From positions 1 through 39,325 of the forward strand of contig SFLG01000019.1 in the NCBI GenBank assembly GCA_004553485.1: a DNA stretch of 39,325 bases, given 5' to 3'. Position 1 is the first letter of the stretch; each line of letters opens with the position of its first letter. Under the pieces are notes generated by a model. It searched no databases. It was not told the origin of the DNA and saw only the letters and a list, made by a program, of their open reading frames with translations. A program made the position numbers and the translations under genes. This document shows positions 22,092 through 29,167 of this stretch, one piece after another. The DNA is from Bacteroidales bacterium (lineage in GTDB: Bacteria > Bacteroidota > Bacteroidia > Bacteroidales > Muribaculaceae).

Positions 22092-24965
22092 ATGATAAAG
22101 ATTTTTACACTCCTGATGGCGTTGCCGCTGGCCGCCTCCGTCTGGGGCGCCGAAACGCCTCCGTGCAAACTGACCTTCCTGAACCAGGCCGAATTTGACA
22201 AATGGCTGCCCGTCGACGCCAACAAAGACGGCGGCGACAACCAGTTCAAATTCAAAAGCAGCGAACAGGCCGCCTACTATGTACAGAATACACGCAAAGC
22301 TGCCGACGACTGGCTGATTTCGCCGGCAGTGACCCTTACCGCAGGCAAACAGTACACAATAATGGTTTCGGTAAGGAATTACTCGACATATTCTGGAGAC
22401 AAAAACGACTTTACCGTCAGCTATGGCAACGGACAGGCCGTAGACGCCATGACCACTGAGGTCATGAACGTCACCGGCATTAAGAAATCGGACTCTTACT
22501 CCGACAAATCGTCCGAGATTTTCACCGTCGAGACCACCGGCGACTATTGCTTCGGCATACATCTTACCTCAGCCAGCTATCAGGGTGATTTCGGCATCAA
22601 GTCGTTCACCGTCGCCGAATTTGTCGAGCTTCCCGAGGCAATTACGACTGCCACCGTCACTCCCGCACCTCTTGGCGAGATGAAGGCCGTGCTGTCGTGG
22701 ACCTATCCGTCGAAGAACAACACCGGCGGCAACCTTTCGGCCATCTCCGGCGTCCGCATCTACCGCGAATATCGGTATAAGACTTTCGCACTTGATGACG
22801 AGCACCTTATCGCCACCGTCACCGAGGGTGCCGCCCCCGGAGCAGCCGGCACTTACACCGACAACAGCTTCAAGGACGGCAGCGGAACATATTACTACGT
22901 TTTCGTACCCTTCAACGAAAACGGCGTCTCGCTGGCTGACCCGTCTCAGTTCTCGGCATGGATTGGCGAGGAAACCGACCTCAAGAAAGTCGATAACCTC
23001 AAGGCCGTCCAGGACCCGGACAACGAAGAGCACGTGCTGCTGACATGGGACGTTCCGCCCCAGGGCGTCAACGGCGCATACGTCGACCCTGCCAAGATTT
23101 CGTACCGCATCGAGCGCGGCAACGACGTCCTCGAGGAGTCGTGGACGGGCGAACTGCCCTATAAAGACACCACCATCCCCGGCGCCGGAACCTACGAATA
23201 TGTCGTAAAAGCCCTCTACAACGGCAAGGAGTCAATCTACAACTCGAAAGTCTCCATCACCATCAAAGGCACAGTAGCCCTGCCGTACTCCAACACGTTC
23301 GACAACCGCAACAGCGTTGAACAGCTGACTTTTGTACACGCCGCACCGGGCAAAAAAGACTGGAGCTTTTCGAGCCAGTCAATTAAAGTCTACGAAAATG
23401 GTACACCTAACGCTTTCGCCTATCTGCCTCCCTTCAAACTCGAAGCCGGGAAGAATTATGGCGTGACATTCAAGACAAAAGTTTCGTCGGCATCGTCATC
23501 GAAGAACCTGGCCGTTGTACTTTCCACCGCCGCCACTGCCGAAGGCGGGCACACCGAGGTCTTCCGCGAGGTTGTCTCCGGCAAAACATACACCGAAAAG
23601 ACCGCCGTATTCTCTGTTCCCGCCGACGGCAAGTACTACATTGGCTTCCTTTTCGACGGTACTTCCAGCAACTTTGATGACCTCTATGTCGATGACGTTC
23701 TCGTCGATCTGGTAATCCCCGCTCCCGCCGCTGTCAGCGACCTTGCTGTTGCTCCCGCTGCTGAGGGCGCTCTTGAGGCCACTCTGACGTGGACCAATCC
23801 GTCCCTCACCAACAGCGGCAGCGAGCTGTCCGCTCTGACAAAGGTTGTCGTAACCCGTGACGGCGCAGAAATCAAGACTTTCGACGCTCCCGCTCCCGGT
23901 TCGGCCGCTTCGTACACTGACAAGGAACTCGTTGCTCCCGGCTTCTACACTTACGCCGTCATCCCCTATCTCGACGAGAACGCCGGCAAGGCTGCCGAGG
24001 TCACCTCGGCATGGGTCGGCAAGGACACCCCCAAGGCTCCCGCGTCTGTAACCGTCGCCAATGACGGCGCCGGCCGCACAGTCACCTTCGAGGCCGTCAC
24101 CGAGAGCGCCAACGGCGGCTACATGCCCGCTGAGCTGACCTACACCATCTCCCGCAACGGTGTTGTCCTGGCCGAAGGCGTCGCCGCAGAGCCATACGTT
24201 GACACCGAAGCCGACCTGCCCCTCGGTTTCTACACCTACTCCGTATACGCCGGCTATGACGACGTCAAGGGCGAGGCCGCAAACAGCGAGCCCGTCCGCC
24301 TTGGCGAAACCCTCGCATTGCCATATACCCCCGACCACATGAACAGCAAGGAGTACGAACTGTGGACCCTCGACAAGGGCGACAGCAAACAGAACTGGGG
24401 TCACGACACCCAGTACTACAAGGGTCTTGCCATCTACGGAGCCTATAACAGCTGGGCTTACACCCCGCCTTTCTTCGCCAAGCAGGGTGAATGCTTACTC
24501 ACCTTCAGCGCCGCCTGCCAGAACACTACCGCCGAGAACCTGAAAGTATGCCTGATACGCGAGGCCGAGGTGGAAGAAACACCCGATGAGTCCGGCAAAA
24601 TGCGTGTCGCTCCCGAATGGACACCCGAGATTGTCGGCGAACCCGTCGACTATGTCATCGACGAGCCCTGGAGCGGCACCGACTTCACCGTCCGCACCCA
24701 GACCCTGAAGGTTCCCGCCGACGGCAAATACTATGTAGGCTTCGGCGCCAACATCGGCGCACGCGCCGCCAGCGGCGGACGCCTCGTCCTCAAACAGTCC
24801 GACATCAAGCAAACGTCCATCACCGGCGTCGATGACATCCTCACCGACGACACCGACGCCCCCGTCGAGTACTACAACCTGCAGGGCCTCCGCGTCACCA
24901 ACCCCGAGCCCGGCCTCTACATCCGCGTCCAGGGCAAAAAGGCCACCAAAGTCTTCGTCCGCTAA
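22092..24965 (+). CDS. secreted modular jelly-roll/FN3 protein with T9SS sorting tail
   Basis: This is an exported protein of 957 residues. I choose the ATG at 22092 (MIKIFTLLMALPLAASVWGA, a good signal peptide) over a GTG 6 bp earlier. Its modules alternate: a choice-of-anchor-J-like jelly-roll at about 25-175 (DDWLISPAVTLTAGKQYTI), two FN3-like domains at about 180-393, a second jelly-roll at about 395-545 (FAYLPPFKLEAGKNYGVTF), two FN3-like domains at about 545-743, and a third jelly-roll at about 745-915. Then GVDDI and a sorting tail (PVEYYNLQGLRV, 924-957) follow. Jelly-roll plus FN3 modules are common in T9SS cargo such as cleaved adhesins and peptidases, but no protease site is seen here. 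No promoter box is visible upstream; the REP-like element occupies the spacer. Confidence 0.82.
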   Translation: MIKIFTLLMALPLAASVWGAETPPCKLTFLNQAEFDKWLPVDANKDGGDNQFKFKSSEQAAYYVQNTRKAADDWLISPAVTLTAGKQYTIMVSVRNYSTYSGDKNDFTVSYGNGQAVDAMTTEVMNVTGIKKSDSYSDKSSEIFTVETTGDYCFGIHLTSASYQGDFGIKSFTVAEFVELPEAITTATVTPAPLGEMKAVLSWTYPSKNNTGGNLSAISGVRIYREYRYKTFALDDEHLIATVTEGAAPGAAGTYTDNSFKDGSGTYYYVFVPFNENGVSLADPSQFSAWIGEETDLKKVDNLKAVQDPDNEEHVLLTWDVPPQGVNGAYVDPAKISYRIERGNDVLEESWTGELPYKDTTIPGAGTYEYVVKALYNGKESIYNSKVSITIKGTVALPYSNTFDNRNSVEQLTFVHAAPGKKDWSFSSQSIKVYENGTPNAFAYLPPFKLEAGKNYGVTFKTKVSSASSSKNLAVVLSTAATAEGGHTEVFREVVSGKTYTEKTAVFSVPADGKYYIGFLFDGTSSNFDDLYVDDVLVDLVIPAPAAVSDLAVAPAAEGALEATLTWTNPSLTNSGSELSALTKVVVTRDGAEIKTFDAPAPGSAASYTDKELVAPGFYTYAVIPYLDENAGKAAEVTSAWVGKDTPKAPASVTVANDGAGRTVTFEAVTESANGGYMPAELTYTISRNGVVLAEGVAAEPYVDTEADLPLGFYTYSVYAGYDDVKGEAANSEPVRLGETLALPYTPDHMNSKEYELWTLDKGDSKQNWGHDTQYYKGLAIYGAYNSWAYTPPFFAKQGECLLTFSAACQNTTAENLKVCLIREAEVEETPDESGKMRVAPEWTPEIVGEPVDYVIDEPWSGTDFTVRTQTLKVPADGKYYVGFGANIGARAASGGRLVLKQSDIKQTSITGVDDILTDDTDAPVEYYNLQGLRVTNPEPGLYIRVQGKKATKVFVR

Positions 24966-24980
24966 TCCCGGACATTCTCA

Positions 24981-25060
24981 TTAACCCCGGTTAATCCCGA
25001 TTTATCCCGATTTATCCCGGTTAAACCCGATTAAACTTGATTAAACCCGGGTATCCCGGT
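24981..25060. repeat. decamer tandem array
   Basis: Eight consecutive 10-bp units begin at 24981: ttaaccccgg, ttaatcccga, tttatcccga, tttatcccgg, ttaaacccga, ttaaacttga, ttaaacccgg, gtatcccggt. The period of 10 is exact. It lies between the stop of the modular surface protein and a terminator. A related TAATCCCGG sits in the first bases past the stop codon, at 24963. Confidence 0.85.
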
Positions 25061-25065
25061 TATCA

Positions 25066-25126
25066 AAAAACAATCCCCGGCCAGGGACGGCGCGATAAGC
25101 GCCGGCGCTGGCCGGGGATTGTTTTT
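25066..25126. terminator. bidirectional terminator with 19-bp stem
   Basis: A perfect 19-bp inverted repeat (left arm 25066-25084, right arm 25108-25126) has A5 and T5 ends, so both strands give a stem followed by U5. A second GGCGC/GCGCC hairpin sits in the loop. It serves the plus-strand surface-protein gene and the convergent helicase gene. A G9 tract (25130-25138) follows. Confidence 0.92.
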
Positions 25127-25409
25127 GCAGGGGGGGGGTGGGCTACTTTCCGGGGGGTGGGCTATTGTTGCGGAGGAGTCAGGCGAGGGAGAGGCGGGCG
25201 CGGTGGCCTTTGAGGCGGGCGCCGGCGCGGGCGGCGGCGAGGACGCGGGAGACGGCGGGGGTGGCGACGGCGGCGAGGCTGTAGTCGCGGGCAACGGTGA
25301 TGAGGCCGACTTCGGAGGGGGCCAGGCCACAGACTTTCATAAGAAAGCCGGCAATGTCCCCCTTGGATATTTTGTCCTGCTTGCCGGCCTGTATATAAAG
25401 CATTGACAA

Positions 25410-25463
25410 GGGAGAGGCACCGTTGGCGGGAGAGGCACCGTTATCGGGGGAGGCACCGTTATC
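25410..25463. repeat. 18-bp tandem repeat, three units
   Basis: Three units follow one another: gggagaggcaccgttggc, gggagaggcaccgttatc and gggggaggcaccgttatc (25410-25427, 25428-25445, 25446-25463). The last runs into the 26-bp palindrome, sharing its GTTATC. On the helicase strand each unit encodes six residues of an (D/A)NGASP repeat, so the array keeps the reading frame. Confidence 0.9.
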
Positions 25464-25483
25464 GGTCGAGCTCGACCGATAAC
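25458..25483. repeat. 26-bp perfect palindrome, copy A
   Basis: The half-site GTTATCGGTCGAG is followed by its exact reverse complement. An identical copy is at 32290-32315 and both are preceded by GGCACC. This copy lies in the linker of the helicase coding region, between the core and the C-terminal domain, in frame. Confidence 0.92.
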
Positions 25484-26583
25484 AGTCAGGGCTGGTGCCC
25501 GGTTGCGGCCCGGGGTGCTGCCCGGCTTGCGGGCCGGGCGCGTCGGGGTCGGACTGGGGGTAGTAGGTGCGGGCGAAGGCGATGTAGTCGGGGATGGGCT
25601 CGTCGGGGCCGGTGATGACGTAGACGTTGCCGGTGGCGCCGGCGCGGGCGGTGCGGCCGTTGCGGTGGGTCCAGGCGGCTTCGTCGACGGGGATGTGGTA
25701 GTGTATGACCGAGTCGATGCCGGCCTCGAGGTCGAGACGGCTATCTCGCGCTGGCGCTGGTCAAGGCCGCCGTGGTAAAGGGTGGCGGGGATGCCGCGTC
25801 GCGAGAGCGACTCTACGACGCGCTCGGCGCTCTCGCGGTGGTTGACGAAGACGATGGCCGAGCCGGTCTGCGGGCTGCGCAGCAGCGAGGCCAGCGTGTC
25901 GAGTTTGTCGCGGACGGCCGAGGGCACCTCGACGACGGTTATGCGCACGGCCTCGCCGGCGGTGGCGGTGAAGTCTACCGTCTCGGCCTGCGACATATCG
26001 AGGTACGCGGGCCACTTGTCGGGGGCGGTGGCCGACGTCAGGATGCGCACACGCACGGCGCCGAGGCGGGCGAGGATGCGGCGCACCTCGTCCTCAAATC
26101 CCAGCGAGAGAATTTTGTCGAACTCGTCGATGACGAAAGCGCGCGCCGTCTCCACCGACAGCGTGCCGCGGCGGATGTGGTCGAGCAGACGCCCCGGAGT
26201 GCCTACAAGTATCTGTGGCACAGACCCGCGCAGCGAGTTGGCCTCGCTCTCGAAGCGACTTCCGCCGTACACCGCCATCACACGACAGTAGCCCGTGCAG
26301 AGACTCTGCAGCACGTCGCGGATCTGGATGACGAGCTCGCGCGACGGAGCGATGACGATGGCCTGCAGGAACGGGTCGGGAGTGACAGTCCTGAGCAGGG
26401 CGATGGCAAAAGCCAGTGTCTTGCCCGTGCCCGTAGGTGCCAGCATGACAATCTGTTGCGCCGTGCAGGCACGTACGGCCCGCTGCAGGGGATTTAGCTC
26501 GGCTATTCCCGTTTTGTGTATTCGCTGTTCTATGTCGGTCAGTTTCATATCGTTTGAGAGCCTGGTTTATGTCAGTTTATGAA

Positions 26584-26607
26584 CGAACCCGGCGTGTGCC
26601 GGGTTCG
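26584..26607 (-). terminator. hairpin between thioredoxin-like and helicase genes
   Basis: CGAACCCGGC and GCCGGGTTCG pair perfectly with a 4-nt loop, 48 bp past the thioredoxin-like stop. Only TTCAT follows on the minus strand, so termination may be weak. No promoter is visible between it and the helicase ATG at 26548. Confidence 0.55.
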
Positions 26608-26654
26608 ACTGTCGTTGCAAAATTTTACGGAATTGTCCGGCAAAAACCTCGCGC

Positions 26655-27131
26655 TCAGATGTTTTCGGTGACAATCTTGGCGAAGTTCTCGGCGGGCAGC
26701 AGCTCGGCCGTGCCCTCGTAGCGCGCTTTCTGCTTACCGTCCTTGCCGAGGATGATGATTGCGGGAACGCTCTGGACGTTAAAGGCATTTGCCGTCTCGG
26801 AGCATTTGTCGATGTCCACGCTGACAAAGTCGGCCTTCGGTGTCTCGGAGGCAACGCTGCCAAAGACCGGAGAGAGCTTCTTGCAGGGGACGCACCAGGT
26901 GGCATTGAAGTCAATGATGGTGACCTTTTCGAACGCCTTATTGGGACGCAGAATCTTGTCGTCGGCAAGCTCTATCACACCCTGCGCCGTGCGAGGCTGT
27001 TTTGAGAAGCTTACTGTTTCCTGTTTTTCTTTTTCCGAATTGCCGGCCTCGTCGGTGGCCTGGGCGCTCTTATTGCACGAAACGGCGAAAACAAGTGCCG
27101 AAGCGGCGAAAATGATGTGCATTAATTTCAT
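26655..27131 (-). CDS. thioredoxin-fold lipoprotein
   Basis: This is a predicted periplasm-facing thiol-disulfide oxidoreductase of 158 residues, anchored by lipid. The start at 27131 gives MKLMHIIFAASALVFAVSCNK, a lipoprotein signal with C19 as the acylated cysteine. The ORF extends 50 codons further upstream but that part is promoter DNA. The thioredoxin domain holds the redox pair C80/C83 in ATWCVPCKKL, the FVSVDIDKC strand and the cis-proline segment VQSVPAIIIL. It could reduce exported proteins or cytochrome-type thiols. It is transcribed from its own promoter, divergent from the 578-aa membrane protein. Confidence 0.9.
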   Translation of the reverse strand: MKLMHIIFAASALVFAVSCNKSAQATDEAGNSEKEKQETVSFSKQPRTAQGVIELADDKILRPNKAFEKVTIIDFNATWCVPCKKLSPVFGSVASETPKADFVSVDIDKCSETANAFNVQSVPAIIILGKDGKQKARYEGTAELLPAENFAKIVTENI

Positions 27132-27178
27132 AATCAGTAGTTTTGAGTGTTGTCTTGGATGAGTTTTATGTTTGTGAA

Positions 27179-27210
27179 CAAAGTTAGGCATTTTTTTTGG
27201 AGTGCACAAA
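27179..27210 (-). promoter_or_regulatory. Bacteroidetes-type promoter for thioredoxin lipoprotein
   Basis: On the minus strand TTTG (27210-27207), a 20-nt spacer and TAACTTTG (27186-27179) match the consensus exactly. The predicted start near 27172 gives a leader of about 40 nt. Confidence 0.87.
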
Positions 27211-27264
27211 CGGCACACGCACCAACACCGGGTCAAAACCGGGTCGCCAATAAATCGCGCGCGT

Positions 27265-27298
27265 TTTGTGGCATATTGCACAAAATTTGCTATTTTTG
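27265..27298 (+). promoter_or_regulatory. promoter for 578-aa membrane protein
   Basis: TATTTTTG (27291-27298) is a full -7 match. TTTG (27265-27268) lies 22 nt upstream, one more than the usual spacer. The predicted start near 27305 leaves a leader of about 50 nt. It is back to back with the thioredoxin promoter. Confidence 0.68.
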
Positions 27299-27356
27299 CA
27301 GTTATAATCCGCAGTTATACCCGATTTTCGGCAAAAGCGACATCAAGACACTACAA

Positions 27357-29093
27357 ATGAGCAAACTACAACTTTATATAACCAAGAGCGGCAGCACCTA
27401 CAGCAGCCTCCTCAACCTCAACCCGTCCGAGGAGACAGGCCGCTATGTGCGCAACCTCAGCAAAGTGGTCGAGCTGATCGACTATGACGCCGAAGAGAAA
27501 AACGTGTTCTACCTGCTCAGCGCCACCGACGAGGGCACCTTCTTCACCATCCTGCGCACCGTCCCGCCCGTCAAGGGCCACCACATCGCCGAGTGGATTT
27601 TCGTCCCCGGCTACACCGAAATCAGCGGCGAAGATCTGTACAACCTCGTGGCGCTGATGACGCGCAAGGCATCGCTGCCGCGCATGACCAACGCCGACGT
27701 CGCGGAGGTGCGCGCCGCCTTCGCCACCGAATATCACTCCAACCCCGATGCCCCGCGTCTGACGGCCTGCCGCGGCACCGAATACGCCTGGCGCAGCTAC
27801 GGTCCGGCAAGCGGGCTCACCCTGCGCGACTTCACCGGCCGCGGCCGCTGGCAGCAGGCCTACATCCCCTTTGCCGGCGTGCTGCTGGTGGACGACGAGC
27901 TGGGCTACAGCGTGGATGCCGCCTCGTTGGCCGATACAACCATCGGCGACCCGGCCGTAATTCTGCCGCCCCAGCCCGGCGACGACAATTTCTCGGCCTT
28001 CGTCTTCAACCGCCGCCTTGAGCATCCCCTGCGCGCCACCCTTGGCGAGTCCGTCACCATCACCTGGCGCCGCAACGGCTTTGAGGACATCACCGTCACC
28101 GAGACCATCGACACCCCCGAGTTCACCCCCGTGCCGCCCGACACCACTGGCTCGCACAAGCTCATCACCCCCTCGTCGTTCTACGTCACCGCCCAGGGAG
28201 GCCCGCACACCTCGCTGCGCGACTGCCGCATACGCGTCAACGGCGTCGACATCACCGCCAAGGGACACCCCTTCACCGCCGAAGACCTGCAGCACGCCGC
28301 CGTCTCGGTGGCCTGCGACGGATTTGTCACCTTCAACGGCACAATGGACCTGGCATCGACCACCCGCGCGCTGATTTCGCTGAAAGAGCAGAGCAAGGTC
28401 TACTGCTTCGAGCTGCCCCTGGTCAACTCGGACTACGGCACGCCCGTGCGCTTCGAGCTGCACACCAAAAAGCAGATGACGCACTCGCCCATCGACGGCT
28501 ACATCCTCCTCGACGACATCCAGGAAGGCCCCGCCCGCACCAACTACCTCGGGTACAGCGGCGGCGGCTCCAAGCTGACCACCAAGCTCATGTACATCGG
28601 CATCGGCCTTGTGCTGGGCATCGTCATAATGCTCCTCACCGGCCACTGCTCGGGCAGCAAGGACGACTCAGGCAAGGACGTCGTCGCCAACACCGAACAG
28701 GCCGTCGCCGGCCCGTCCAACACAACGGCTGACCCCTCGGGCAAAGACAACGCCGCCAAACCCGCCGCCAAACCCGCCGCCAAACAGACCGGCGACGGAT
28801 TTGCCGAGGCGCTGAAGTACCTCAACGACAACGAAAAATGGACAAAGGCCGACCTCGAGAAATACGAGGCAACAAAGGGCCTGTTTGACGACCTCAACAA
28901 CTACAACACCGAGGCCATATACAGCAAATGGGGCCCGCGCTTCAAGGACAGCCCCCGTATGCAGAAGATTGTCACCCACCTCAAACAGGGTACCGAAAAG
29001 CGCAAGCGCAAGAAGGTAGAGGCCCCCTACAACAAGCACGCCGACGACACCACCATTGCCGTCCAGACCTATCTGAACATCGTCGACCCCTGA
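27357..29093 (+). CDS. uncharacterised single-pass membrane protein
   Basis: I do not recognise the family. The start at 27357 (MSKLQLYITKSGSTYSSLLN) sits 52 nt after a good promoter and gives 578 residues; the longer frame upstream is non-coding. Residues 1-408 have no signal peptide and look soluble. The first about 140 residues (FYLLSATDEGTFFTILRTV, then a helical region) seem one domain and 190-400 a beta-rich second. One hydrophobic helix at about 411-429 (MYIGIGLVLGIVIMLLTG) follows KLTTK, predicting N-in topology. Then comes a linker with three AAKPAAK-like repeats and a charged helical tail of about 100 residues outside. This layout resembles a cytosolic sensor tied to the envelope, but that is inference. 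It heads a run with GH31 and riboflavin synthase genes. Confidence 0.78.
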   Translation: MSKLQLYITKSGSTYSSLLNLNPSEETGRYVRNLSKVVELIDYDAEEKNVFYLLSATDEGTFFTILRTVPPVKGHHIAEWIFVPGYTEISGEDLYNLVALMTRKASLPRMTNADVAEVRAAFATEYHSNPDAPRLTACRGTEYAWRSYGPASGLTLRDFTGRGRWQQAYIPFAGVLLVDDELGYSVDAASLADTTIGDPAVILPPQPGDDNFSAFVFNRRLEHPLRATLGESVTITWRRNGFEDITVTETIDTPEFTPVPPDTTGSHKLITPSSFYVTAQGGPHTSLRDCRIRVNGVDITAKGHPFTAEDLQHAAVSVACDGFVTFNGTMDLASTTRALISLKEQSKVYCFELPLVNSDYGTPVRFELHTKKQMTHSPIDGYILLDDIQEGPARTNYLGYSGGGSKLTTKLMYIGIGLVLGIVIMLLTGHCSGSKDDSGKDVVANTEQAVAGPSNTTADPSGKDNAAKPAAKPAAKQTGDGFAEALKYLNDNEKWTKADLEKYEATKGLFDDLNNYNTEAIYSKWGPRFKDSPRMQKIVTHLKQGTEKRKRKKVEAPYNKHADDTTIAVQTYLNIVDP

Positions 29094-29167
29094 GGACGCG
29101 CCGGCGCAGGCCGTGCGCCCTCTGCACCGAGATTGAACATTGCTCTGAAATATAAACACATAACACA

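Larger units (their letters stand above)
25179..26548 (-). pseudogene. DEAD-box RNA helicase, disrupted at motif V
   Basis: This would be an ATP-dependent RNA helicase, probably in ribosome assembly. The 5' part from the ATG at 26548 carries Walker A (APTGTGKT), PSRELV (Ia), GTPGRLLD (Ib), DEFD (motif II, a DEAD variant) and TSATAP (III), and continues to YHGGLDQRQREIA. Near 25740 the frame breaks. The next frame opens with RLDLEAGIDSVIHYH and contains motif VI (HRNGRTAR), a low-complexity linker and a C-terminal domain (ISKGDIAGFLMKVCG) resembling the DbpA-type RNA-binding domain, to TGA at 25179. About 20 codons holding motif V (T-D-x-A-A-R-G) are missing at the junction. The linker contains an in-frame palindromic repeat. 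Either the gene is dead or the sequence has an assembly error here. Confidence 0.85.

Noticed and set aside
25337..25740. Pro/Thr/Ser-rich C-terminus of the uninterrupted 403-codon helicase frame
   Set aside because: The adjacent frame gives real helicase motif VI and a C-terminal domain, so this tail is an out-of-frame reading after the deletion.
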